DNA from: Diadema setosum | Taxonomy: Eukaryota; Echinodermata; Echinoidea; Diadematoida; Diadematidae | Length of the DNA stretch: 64,000 nucleotides | Reading direction: 5' to 3' | Assembly: GCF_964275005.1 (NCBI RefSeq) | Contig: NC_092693.1 | Span: forward strand, 22,021,835 to 22,085,834 | Shown: piece after piece, positions 25,101 through 36,880 of the stretch | Layout: each line of letters starts with the position of its first letter | Position numbering within the stretch: position 1 is the first letter of the stretch | Translations under genes and position numbers: made by a program | The notes under the pieces: generated by a model | What the model was told of the DNA's origin: nothing | Database searches by the model: none | Seen by the model: only the letters and a program-made list of their open reading frames with translations

Positions 25101-28100
25101 CGAATCCTGCTCGAGAATGTACGCCCATGGTTTGTACCATGGCTACTACTAACACACTCAGTGCTTATTTACGTCGATGTAGGGGAATTTCTTCGACGGA
25201 AGAATTTCATGAATTTGTACATTCATGTTATTCTATACCGAAATGCGTACTTACCTATTCATTTATTTCTCTATCTGTCTATCTATCTTTCTATTCATCT
25301 GTATATCTTTGTTGATTTATTCATATATGAATCTCTCTCTCTCTCTCTCTCTCTCTCTGACACACATTTTACTCTAACTCCTCCTCATCGTGGTGGTAGA
25401 CCCTGGCGGATCCCATCAGGCTGATCACCGGGAACGGAGTGAACCGAGAGTGGTGTGAACTTGCTGACGACCTCAAACAGACGTGGGATAAAGTTCAGAA
25501 GGAGAACGACGACTTAGAACTTGCCCTTCAGGTATAAACATTATGCTCTATTTGGTCAGTTTTATGAGATTAGAGCTACAATTAATAATCAGTAGATAGA
25601 AAGATATAAATATAGAGAGAGATTATAGATATGGTCCGGACTCCGTATCACATATACGTTGCAACCTTGCTTATGCTATAGTACTCAGTATACCGGTTGT
25701 ATTCAATGATTTTACAAGAATTCATTCAGTACTTTGATTCGAATGTCCCGACTATCAGTTTGTAATCTACTAGTATCATCATAAATGATTTTGATTCTCA
25801 CTGTAGTGCGCATCTATTCCTTCCTTCCTTCTTTGTTCAATATATCTCTATTAATTAATTCATTCATTTATTCATTCATTCACGTCGTTCCAGCCTTTCT
25901 TTTAATAACTCATTGATTCCCTCACTGTGATTCCATCCATTCAATGTTATCCGATGATGCTCTCAACTGTAAGGTTGTTAGTTTGATAAGACATTTATCC
26001 CGCCATCCCACTTTTTCACATGTATATTTAAATAGTTCATTTATGGCTGAGAAGTAACGTTTCATTTTGCAATTTCCCACTTACATTTGCAGGGCGCTTG
26101 TGAGAAAGTGGCGCGCCTACAACTGGACTTTGAGGCCCACACCCAGGAGCTGAAGGTTTGTGGAATTACAGCTGTTACAAACAATTATCGACTGAAAACT
26201 ACTCGTATACTATGCAAACAGCATAACGAAAACATCCGAACATTTCCAAAGTATTTAGAGGACTACCCAAAAGGGAAAGTGTGTTCTGGATATCCTATAC
26301 AAATGCTATACAAGAAAGATGTTGAGATTGCTATCAATAATGAGCAACGAGAGAATAAACAAGAATGAAGATGGGGACATTTCAAAAATGAAGATTGTAT
26401 ATGGATCTTTGTTTTCATAGGATATACCTGAAGACTGTAGACGCAATATAATAATATGTCTCTAATATACAAGAGTGTGGAAACCATCTAAGCCTTCATG
26501 TTAACTATGACTTAATAATCAAGTTATGAACTACTGGAATAGGTTCAATATGATAGCTCGCTGAAAACGAAAAAGAGGGAAATTACAACAGTGATCAGAG
26601 GCGCCCCATTATAAAGAGGTATTCCTTGCTACCAAATCTAAGGGTGGCAGCCATGTAAGTCGTGACAAAATAAACGTCGAATTTGGTGGTGCTAAGTTGT
26701 TGTACGTTCTCTACATGTTCAGACGTTTCACTAATACATTGCATTTTCTTGTAGAGTATTTTAAAATTCGAACAGATGTACATTAATCTAGTGCATCTTT
26801 ACTTCCGTTGCGGTCTAAAGTAACAAAGTGATCACAACGACATTAGAAAGACAAAGTTGATTTAGTCTTATGATAACGGTGCTCCCCTTCAAATTTACAT
26901 CATCATTACATTATTAAAGTATTATTATCAATATTATTATTATTATTATTATCATCATTATTATCACCATCATCATCATCATTATTATTACTACTATTTC
27001 ATTTTTATAAACGCATCATCCAGACTCTTGCTACAGACATTGGCGTTGGCCTCTCTCCTAACATCAAGCCATCGGCCATTGTCGGCGAGCTCAGCTCCGC
27101 CTTCAACGACCTCCAGAAAGTCGCAGATACCCGCGAACAACAGCGGATCAAGGCTCGCGACATGATTACTTCGAATGAGGCGGAAATCAAGGTATAAAGG
27201 AAAAACAAATTACCAGATATTTTGATGCGGAGTTTCAAATAATGTATACTATACAAGCGTTATATAGCTACAATACATAGAGTGATACACATAATCACCA
27301 TTATATTATTATCGTTTATCATCATCTCTGCATTACAAAATGCAACTAAGCATAACATGAAATGATACACATGTATCACCGTTATACAGTGTACTATTAT
27401 CATCATCATTAACTGTGATGAACATTGACCGAAACAATCACAGATCATACGCTATATGGACCTTGCTGAATATTTGACCTGAAAATATTCCATGTTATGA
27501 CAATTTAACCCTTCAAAAGTATTTCGATTTCATTCTCAGTCTTCGAGCATAAATATACAAAAAACTATCCCATCTTGCATTAAAGAGCTATGAGAAACGT
27601 ACCATATAAAGGCACTAAAACAGAATAGACACACGCCCATGCATCAGTCAAACCAGCGGAAAATATAAGGATCAACATCTTTCTGTGATTGCCTTAGGGT
27701 TTACTTGAAATTTTCCGAATCTTCACACATCTGCCTATTAACCATGCAGGCCTGTAGCTGTATAGGCATGCCATTATACAGTCATTAATGCTCTCCAAAT
27801 CACCACCATTTTAATCCTTATTTACCAACCATTTAGATTCCAATTTACTATCCATTTCAATCCCCATTTGCTATCCATTTTAATCCCCATTTGCTATCCA
27901 TTTTAATCACCATTTACCATCTATTTCACTCCCCATTCACTATCCATTTGAATTCCCATTTACCATCGACTGTAATTCTCGTTTACTGTCCATTTTGATC
28001 GCCATTTATACCATCCATTTTAATCCTCATTTACCATCTCACGTTTGCTGATGTCTATAAGGACCTAAAGAGGAAGGTCGAAGCCTTGACAACCTCCCTG

Positions 28101-31100
28101 GAAGAGCTGAATGACCTTTCGGAAAAGAAGCGGACCAAAAGGGGGCGGAGGATGCGCTTCCGTTGGCGACGGAAAGCCTCGGACTCAAACAACGTACTGT
28201 GTTTGTTTACTTTTTTAGTACAATTATGATCCTCAGTTCGGCACGCAAGAGAAATGAACGATAAACTCATCAATTTGCTTCTTTTGCGTTTGTTACTCAA
28301 CACAAAATATATAACTGGACAAGAAAGCTTTCAGAGTATTGTATCTAGAATTTTATACTGATCCTGAACTTGGCAACGTAGGAAACCTAATTGAAATGAT
28401 TATTATTTGCTATGTTCATTGTTTTGGTCTACAAATTTACCGGAGTCTGTTAGTAACAACAGTATACCTCAGATTCGAGAGTGTGCGACTGGTTTCATTC
28501 TAGCTTTCACTTTGAAGTAATAATTGTCAAATTGCCATCGTTATGCGACTGGTACCACATTGAGACCTTATACAGTTTCAATATCTAAATGGCAATAGAC
28601 GATCTTTTATATACCATACTTTCACCGCTTTTTCGATCAAAAAGAAAGCGATATGGTTATATGATGAAATGGGTAACACTTCAATGACAAACACAAAATA
28701 CTTTTGAGAGTAATTCATTGTCCTCCTATTCGTCCTTTTATATCATAACAGCATTTAGACGTGTCCAAGCTACAGGATGACCTCGTCCAGAAGAACGCCA
28801 AGATCAGGTCATTATCATCTACGTAATCTGGCCCAATCATTTATCATTATCATAGCGGTCACTGGTAATTCTTCACGGGCAGAAAATGCACTCTCTTTTT
28901 TTTTGGGGGGGGGGGGGGAGATGCACTCTCAACATCAGTTAACAGTGGTCATAAAGTAGTTCAGTAAATTATCATTTCTTATTTGAATAATGTGAGATTA
29001 ACCGTGTAATCACTGCAATCATCAGTCTGTGATTAATCACATTCAGTTGCCAGGGTTATCCTCTCATAATCTTTATTTTCCCCTAATTGTACTCTCATTA
29101 TCATTGCCAGGAATGGTCACTGAAGCAGTGATAACTTTATTATTGTTGATAATCGTCATAGCAAACATGGTATCCTGTATCCCTCACTACACCAGCAATT
29201 ATGACTACATGTATCATCATCCATTGTCATTAAAATCGTAATCATCATCGTGATCGTTGTTGGCACATTTTGCAGTCTTCTGGAGGGACAGATGACTGGA
29301 ATGGCAGAAGACCTTAAGGTGGTGGAGAGGGCGGGAGAAAAGGTCCGGGACAGACTGGATCGGGTGGAGAAGTCCCGGGAAGGACTGCGAGATCAGATTA
29401 AACACCTCGAGTTTGACAACACGAGGAAGGAGCGGCTGATCCAAGATCTCAGGGACCTCGTAAATGTGTAAGTATACTAAAACATTCCCGCATGCGATTT
29501 ACGTGCTCAATCTCTACCTGATGGCAAAGAGACAGCCCAGTGTTGCCAGCTAAACTTGAAATTGCTTGTCCTGGACTGGTAGTTGTCGTGCTGGTTTGAA
29601 AACATATCCTAAAAGACTTTAAACTATAATACATTTATGCCCTTCCTTTTCAAGAGAGGTCCATTATATTCCGGTATTAACGTAATGAAAATTGCTGTTT
29701 GAAAATGGTGGTCAACGGGCCAGGCCAGTTGCGCAAAACACTCACGCTCTTCTACAACCATTAGTCATTACGGCCGGTGGACAACTATACATCCTCAACA
29801 AACACACTAAAAAGTGAATCATTAATAATGACTATGAAAATACTCGAGGTTTTCTCCTAATAGAAAACATAAAGTTTCTTTACGTAAATTTATGGAGCAG
29901 AATCAAAATGTGCTTATGATCTAGCTGACACATATGGAGCTACACGCTCCATGGTTATCATATATTGTGAGATAATTCATGTGTAAAATGGAGTTTGCAT
30001 ATTATTATAATTTTAATGATTTGCGTGGATACCAAACATGACATTAATGGTCTGGCATTCCTTAGTAATCGTCGACAGAAGTTTGTTCAATATCAGCAGA
30101 GTTTAGTAGTAACAAGAGCTACATCTCCCCTGGAAATAAATCACTTTCACATCTCAGAACGTTTGAGTGTCAGACGTTGGGTGCCAATTCTAAACAGCCA
30201 TTAAACATACTCGAGATGTGATTGTGTATAATCATTACAGTCAACCACACAATAAATTTACTCATATGACTGCAGGGAGTTGAGTATTATACTGGACGAT
30301 CAGATCAAACCACTCAATAAGTTTGACAAGAAAAACAATAGAAAAGCCGAAATGAAATCCTCCTCCGTAGCCAAGTTCATATGCTTTTCAAGTATTGAAG
30401 TTTACCAGAAAACAAAAATAATGTGCTGTCGATATACTGCTGACAATAGGATTCTCTGTGCACTGATCTATCCATCTTCCGACCGACATCATGCGATCAT
30501 TTCTTAATGTGATTTTTCGCAATGCCATCATCAATAGCCTCTTATCATATTTTATCATTGGTTGTCATTTACTCAGCCTGAAGACAAACTGCGTGGACCA
30601 GAAAGCAATCGCTTCGTTCCGCATCACCAACACCGTGGATCATGTAACGATCGCCTCCGTGCCCAGTATTGTTCAATGCAAGAAAATCTCGACATCGGAC
30701 ATCATCCCTTTCAAGGGTCGAGGGCAGGCGGGCCAACTCCGCAAGTTGAAGGTGTTGGGAAAGGGAACGTACGGAAAGGTGTTCCTCGGTCGCTACGCGC
30801 CAACAGCCGAGCCCGTTGCCATCAAACAGCTCCAGCGCGAGCTGCCTACCGTGAAGTGCAATAGGGTTGAGGAGAAGCGCTGGATAAAGGGCGTGGTTCT
30901 TAAGGAATCCACTGTGCAGCAGCTGGTGTCAGGCTCACCCTACTTCCCCAAGATGATAGGCGTCGTCACCTTGGAAGGTATCCCCTGCATTGTGTCGGAG
31001 TTCGTTGGGAACAAGAGGACCGGGAAAGCATTTCCCCTTTACTCAGCCCTCTCGCGCAAAGGACCAAAACCGAAGCTCTCCTCGAAGACCATGCTTCATG

Positions 31101-31531
31101 TGTGTGAGGATATCACCAGAGGACTCATGGAGCTTCATAAGCACGGACTGCTGCACAACGATGTCAAGTGTAATAACGTACTGCTCGAGAAGCGCTCCCA
31201 GCGCTGGCACGGTGTCATCATCGACTTCGGTCTTTGCAGCGCCACGTCCTACTCGAGTCAAAGAGACTTCGGGTCTCGTGCCAAGAGCGAGTACAAAGCG
31301 GGACGCGGTCTATTCTTCCTCGCCCCCGAAGTCGTGCTCAAGGGCGAGCGTTTTTCGGTCCTCTCCGACATCTTCTCCCTGGGCATCCTGTTCGAGACCA
31401 TCGTGGACAGGAGAGGTCTTCACGACCTCACGGAGCTCGCCCTGACGTGCCGAGACGCCAATCCGCTGAAGAGGCCGCACACCATGAGCGAAGTTTTGCA
31501 GAAGATCGAGAACATCCGGTCTTCCATCTAA
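22165..31531 (+). CDS. Protein kinase with N-terminal tandem coiled-coil modules (about 746 residues, 12 exons)
   Basis: Exons: 22165-22181, 22992-23112, 23602-23784, 24450-24626, 25400-25531, 26093-26155, 27024-27191, 28062-28193, 28752-28807, 29276-29467, 30276-about 30320, 30577-31531. All are in phase; the least certain join is the donor near 30320 (GTTTGA) and the acceptor at 30576. Exons 3-7 encode repeated modules of about 60 residues ending in [IL]K. Exon 8 ends in a very basic patch (RTKRGRRMRFRWRRK) and exon 10 is coiled coil. The last exon holds a full kinase domain: glycine loop LGKGTYGKV (about 489-497), VAIK lysine (about 512), catalytic loop HNDVKCNN (HND, not HRD), IIDFG (about 645) and FLAPE (about 680). 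All catalytic residues are present, so it should phosphorylate Ser/Thr or Tyr; substrates are unknown. I do not recognise a named orthologue. It resembles lineage-specific invertebrate kinases. Confidence 0.8.
23115..23340 (+). repeat. Degenerate GGATGAATGAATGG-type minisatellite
   Basis: Irregular repetition of TGGATxxATGAATGxATGG motifs in the second intron of the kinase gene. No coding role is seen. Confidence 0.5.
24941..25216 (+). mobile_element. tRNA-like SINE unit bracketed by inverted repeats
   Basis: An RNA polymerase III promoter is clear: A box TGGTCTAGTGG (25053-25063) and B box GGTTCGAATCC (25097-25107), with an anticodon-arm-like CCTG...CAGG hairpin between them. The acceptor strands do not pair well and the anticodon loop is irregular, so this is a tRNA-derived sequence and not a working tRNA gene. 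The left flank (CATGAAATTCTTCCGTCGA and CCTACATCGATGTAAATAAG) reappears inverted on the right (25151-25216), so the tRNA-like core sits in the loop of a larger hairpin. It lies in the kinase intron between exons 4 and 5. Confidence 0.65.
25333..25358 (+). repeat. (TC)n microsatellite
   Basis: Pure TC tract shortly upstream of the acceptor of kinase exon 5. It adds to the pyrimidine content before the splice site. Confidence 0.85.
26925..26998 (+). repeat. (ATT/ATC)n trinucleotide tract
   Basis: Mixed TTA/TCA trinucleotide array ending about 25 bp before the acceptor of kinase exon 7. Confidence 0.85.
27805..28045 (+). repeat. Minisatellite, unit about 24-28 bp (CCATTTACCATCCATTTTAAT-like)
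   Basis: About nine imperfect units built from CCATTT, [AG]CTATCCATTT and AATCCC. The array ends within 20 bp of the acceptor of kinase exon 8 (28062), so its pyrimidine-rich units may serve as the polypyrimidine tract. The array is intronic. Confidence 0.75.
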
Positions 31532-32403
31532 TCGGCGCCGGCTCGGGAAGGGTAAAGCATGCTGCGTGGCAGGTGTCATTTACTGTCATCAACACTTCAG
31601 CGGCATACTTAGTCCTCCTCCCCTTCCCGAAGCCGATATAGTTAAGTATAACATCAGACTTACAACATGAGGAGTACTACAGGCACCAGAAAAACAGAGT
31701 TTCTCCATTGGCATCATCAATCCAGCCTCTGATGATACCACAGACAGCAAACCATTTTGGTGCCGGATAGTGACAATGACGTCATCCTGCAGTGGAGCTG
31801 AGGGTAATGGAGAGGGAGTAACGTTGTAATGTGGCGTCACACACGCAGGAACGAATACAGAGATAGAAACACCATGAAGAAACCAATTTACAGACCACTA
31901 TATAGTGAGGAAACCATTTAACATCAGACAGATGGTCTTACAGTCATCCTGATACAACAGCTAAAGATGGTATTCAAGCATCAGACATCATTCAGACGTC
32001 ACCGCAGAGAGATAATGACCATCGTCTAAGTTTGGAGATGATCCGAAACTATACTCCATCATAGCACTACCATGTCTGGAAAGGAATGCAAAAAACTCTG
32101 TTGCTATGAGACATGGGTCGTGTCATCCTGTCGAAGAACGGAAGGTGATCTTGCCATCAAGAAAAAAAAAAGTGCCCTCTAACTTATCCAGAGGGAAAGA
32201 CATTTATGTTTGGTATGCAAAATTATGTCATCAACTGACATAATTAAGTCCTCTAAAATCAACGTTTGCTGCAAAACCCTTTCACTATCGGATAGCAAGG
32301 CACTACCGCGTCATCAATGACAGACGATAAAGAATAACCGACGGCGCGTGTAGAGAATATATACCAAACTTATAAGTAAATACAGGGGGATTAAACTGAG
32401 TCC
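31532..32403 (+). other. Downstream flank / likely 3' UTR of the kinase gene
   Basis: No gene is seen. The sequence directly after the kinase stop becomes progressively A-rich and T-poor on the plus strand and leads into the tandem array. No AATAAA occurs close to the stop. An AATAAA at 36466-36471 would give a very long UTR and is only one possibility. Confidence 0.35.
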
Positions 32404-34803
32404 AGCAACTTCAGCCAACTACTATGGAATATGCAGCCCAAACCGAAACAAACTATTTTGTCACAACGGATATAAACAACGAAATGCACCATGATTGGTG
32501 TATCAAACCATCGCAGGAGCAAAAGCTGAATCGAGGTATAAAAAAAAAGTGCGACTAGCAGAAAATATCAACGAGCAAATGGGGGAAGAATTAAAGGGCA
32601 CGCAGTATTGGCAGAAGTATACGGTCATCAGCAAGCTACAAGCAGCAATCATTGAGACTTACTTTGGCAAAACGAGTGAGCACGCCACGAATTCATAACA
32701 GCAGCGACTACTTAAGGTGACAAAAATGACAAGCCTGCCACATGGAGACGCCGGCAACAAATCCATCATGGGGAAATTAGGGGTACGCCGAACGTAGCAA
32801 AACTGGACAATAACTACATTGTACTGCCTAAATGAAGGAAATTCAAAGAACGGGCAAGCAGCATCCCGGCAAAATAACAGATATGAGGCAGAGGCGATGA
32901 GCATGCTACAAGAAATAGCCGGTAAAAACAATGACAATATGTTCACACGAACAATGCCCGTGATGGTACAACGAAAATCTTGGACTAAATCTGCAGAAAT
33001 AATGAACAAACCAGCAGAAACCAGCATACACGGCATGGAAGCACAGTTATCATGATCATGCCTTTAAAAGCAACGAGAACGGCAAATTAAGACAAATTAA
33101 TGCAATGAATCTCCAAGGGAAACGCAGCAATTACAAGTACATGGAGATTGAAGAACGTCTAGCAACTTAACGAACTATTGTGGGATACGCAGCCCGAACC
33201 GAAACAAACCTTCTTTTTTCTTTTTCTTTTTTGTTGCAATAAGGGATATAAACAAAGGCAAAGGGACAATCATTGGTATGTCAAAGCATCACAGGAGCAA
33301 AGGCGGAATGGAGGCAGTGACTTAAAAAAAAAAAGCGCAACAAAAAGAAACTGTCAACAAGCAACTGGCGGCAGAATTAACAGACGCCGTATTGAAAGAC
33401 AGACGTAAAGCTACAAGCAGCAATCTTTGAAACTTAATGACAAAACGAATGAGCCCACCAAAAACTGATATCACTAAAGAAAAAAGAATGTCACATACAG
33501 AAGCCTCAACAAATTCATCGTGGCAGAAATGACGGGCACGCCAAATGCAGAAATGAAGTAACAAAACTGAATAATCTGACTATATATTGCTTAAATGAAG
33601 GACACTCAAAGAACAGACAATCAACAGCACAGCAAACGACAGATTTGACATGACAACATGTTTACATGAACAATGCCAACGATGTTGCAAAGGAAATCTT
33701 GGACTAAAGCTGCAGAAATGATGAAGAAACCAGCAGCAAAACCGGCAGCACACATGGGATGGAGGCACAAGTTATACTGATCATGCCTTAAAAAGCGGCG
33801 AGAACGTCAAATTAAGGCAAATGCAACGGTTCTCGGGGAAAGTGGCAATTATTACAAGTACATGGAGATTGACCTACGTCTAGCAACCTTGACCAACTAT
33901 TATGGAATACGCAGCCCAAACCGAATTAAGCCTATTCGCAATCAGAGATACGGACAAAGGCAGAATAATAAAAGTTTTGCCAAAGCATTACAAGAGCAAC
34001 AACGGGATGGAGGCAGCAAATTAAAAGAAAAAGGCAACAAAAAGAAACTGTCAACAAACAAGTGGCGGCAGAATTGAAGAGGGGCCGTATTAAAAGACAA
34101 ACGTACAGTCACCAGCAACCTACAAGCAGCAATCATTTAGACTTACTATTTCAAAACGAACTGATAACAGCACAGACTACTATAGGTGGCAGAAAAGGAC
34201 AAAAATGCCACCTGCAGACGCCGGCAACAAATTCATCGTGGCAGAAATGACGGGCGCGCAAAATGCAGAAATTAAGTATTAAAACTGAATAATCTGACTA
34301 TAACTGCCTAAACCTCTCACCTCCCTGGTCAAAACGAGTGAACCCGCCACGAACTGATAACAGAAGAGACTACTTTAGGTGGCAGAAATAGCAAGAATGT
34401 CACATGCAGACGCTGACAACAAATCCATCGTGGCAGAAGTTTAATGACGGGCACGCAAAATGCAGAAAAACTGAATAATCTGACTATTGGTATAATACTG
34501 CCGAAATAAAGGACATCCAAAGAACGGGCAAGCAGCAGATCGGCAAACGACAGATTTCAAGGCAGAGGTGTTGAGCATGCTACAAGAAATAGCCGGTGAA
34601 GACAATGACAACATGTTCACACGAACAATGCCCACGATGCTACAACGAAAATCTTGGACTAAAGCTGCAGAAATAATGAAGAAACCATGCAGTAGCAGCA
34701 ACCAGCACACAAGGCACAAGTGATAATGAACATGCCTTTAAAGCAACGAAGACGGCAAATTAAGGCAAATACAACGAATCTACACGGGGAACGCAGCTAT
34801 AGA
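32404..34803 (+). repeat. Tandem repeat, unit about 0.73-0.76 kb, three copies plus a partial one
   Basis: The anchor AGCAACTT...CAACTA occurs at 32404, 33161 and 33892 (steps of 757 and 731 bp). The rest of the unit recurs in the same order: CAGCCCAAACCGAA, CAGGAGCAAA, GCAGAATTA, CTACAAGCAGCAATCAT, AAAACGA[AG]TGAG, GACGCCGGCAACAAAT, AATCTTGGACTAAA, ACATGGAGATTGA. A fourth, partial copy restarts at about 34328 in the middle of the unit. Copies differ by many small changes, and no open frame is conserved between them (the longest here is 78-80 codons). The plus strand is rich in A and poor in T throughout. Confidence 0.85.
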
Positions 34804-35570
34804 TGGTCGCAGAAACGACTAGGAACAAGCCAAAATCGGAGATCAGCATCCAACGAATTCGGCAGAAAAAAAAATGCCAAAAACAGAATAGCAATCACTA
34901 CTGCACGTACCACGATAGCATGGACTATTGGCATGCCGCATATGGAACCAGCTACGACTACATGGATACAAGAAAAAAAAGATGAGCATGCCGGTAGCAG
35001 AAAACAGTAATGCCATGCAGGAGGACAGCTGTACCAAAAAGAAATGGAAATCGGCCACAAAAAAATAATGTAAGACATCTTGTCGGGAACCAGTAAACAA
35101 CTAAGTGGTGCGGGAAGTAACAAGCATGCTATCACCAGCTAGAGACAGTTATGGGTATGTACGTCACCAGAAGCCGAACAAAATGCTGGCAAAAATAATG
35201 AACGAGTTAGATGCAACAACTTATAGTAGCAACAAGTGGAAGGGAGAAAAAAAAATGAGCATTCACTATACAACAAATGGAAACCTTGCAGCAACAATTC
35301 GTCGGAAATATCACGAATGGCAGAAATATTTAGCTTACCAGGAGTAGTACCGACGGCGGAAGCAGAAAAATAAAATGATAATGACTGTGTGTGGCAGTAG
35401 CCGAGATGATCACACACTAGAATGGACTTTAAGCGCAAAACAGAAGAAACCAAGCTACAGGAATGGTGGCAGATATATAAACAACTTCCAATAACCAGTA
35501 CCATGAACAAGGCATGTGGAATGTACACGCCCCGACACAGACCAGCAACGACTGTCGTTAACCCTTTCTG
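34804..35570 (+). other. A-rich, T-poor continuation of the tandem-repeat region
   Basis: The same composition as the array (many CAACAA, AGCAG and GGCAGAA motifs), but I could not match it to the repeat unit. Short open frames on both strands (60-129 codons) follow from the skewed composition. No gene is recognised. Confidence 0.4.
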
Positions 35571-36860
35571 TGCCGCGAACTTTGGGCAATGTGTAGTACA
35601 ACGCTATGCAGGGGTTGAGTGTGTCATGCGGCACTCATAGCACACAAAGGACTTGTGGGAGCTGAGAGAGATGTTGAACATAACCAAAAAATTTCACTTG
35701 ATTCAGAGGAGCACCCTATCTTATACAATGGGAAAATACTGCATGGGACTACGAATCATGGAAGAGACAATGAACCATGGATCACGTCCATGTGCTTGAG
35801 AAACTGTCTCGTATAGGCCCAGAATCAAGCAACATGATCACGATGATAATGAATTTCATTAAGGCGATCGTCCTGTCCCCCTAGCCACGGAAAAAGGAAG
35901 AAAAAAAAATCTAAATCAGCAGAAAGGTCAATTTTTATTGTGGCACAATGTAATGTGTGAATCCCGTATTTTGTTTTTAATATTCTGAGAATGTAGAAAG
36001 AACTCACGGTCAGACAATCTTGTGTTATTTCCAAAGATTGAATTATTGATGACAGCCACAAGAGGCAGGATGAAAACTAGTAGGCCTACAGTTAACAAAA
36101 AAAGGCTGATAAAACCTGAACTACTACCTCTTTGAATGACCTAAGCTTCGCCATAACAAAGAAAGATGATATCCTGTCAATGCAGGAAATTGTAATTCTT
36201 GTCACCCTTTATCATATTTGTCGATAATTTCATTCATGTTATTATTATCTGTAACATTTTTTAATAAATGCGTAGATGTAAGGAGTAGACCAACGAAATG
36301 TGAGCTATCATTGAAGCAACCTTAATGATTTGAAATCATGTTTGTTGTCATTCTAATAATTGTATCTATATAATTGATAACGCGCTATGCACCCATAGAT
36401 ACGGATGCTATACTTTTATACTAAATATCTATCATGTGGAACATCAAACATTGCTATAGATTTTCAATAAAATGCACTGAAATAAAATACTATTGGTGTC
36501 TGGAAATTCGTAAAGTTGTAAATGATGAATTTGGTCAGATGAAGGTGTGAGCGATGCGGGCGTGATTATTAATATGATATCTTATTGTTTGACCGCAAAG
36601 AAACAAAAATAAGTTCATCATCAGAGTAAGATAAAACTTTTCCAATGATACCTCACGTGTTACATAAGGAATATTATTGAAGTTATGATAGAAATATTTC
36701 ATCTTTTTATTCTTTTTTTTTTGGGGGGGGGGGGGGTTGACAGCTTTAATTGCGAGTATTTCAAATTAACAAGAATATCGCGTTACGTAACTCCTGTTGC
36801 AATCAAACTCCTCATATTAATCCCATAATCATTGACATACAACTGTAGTTAACTGGCCAC
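35571..36860. other. Non-coding stretch
   Basis: Composition returns to normal AT-rich DNA. It holds an inverted pair of short GTGCCGC/GCGGCAC blocks (35571-35630), several AATAAA hexamers (for example 36466-36471) and a T/G run (36714-36736). No gene seen. Confidence 0.4.
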
Positions 36861-36880
36861 ATCATCAGCCGGTAAAGTTC

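Noticed and set aside
25040-25118. Functional tRNA gene
   Set aside because: Pol III boxes are present, but the acceptor stem does not pair and the anticodon loop is irregular; a tRNA-derived SINE head fits better.
31043-31261. Antisense frames over the kinase exon
   Set aside because: Shadows of a GC-rich coding exon; the sense strand has the full kinase motif set.
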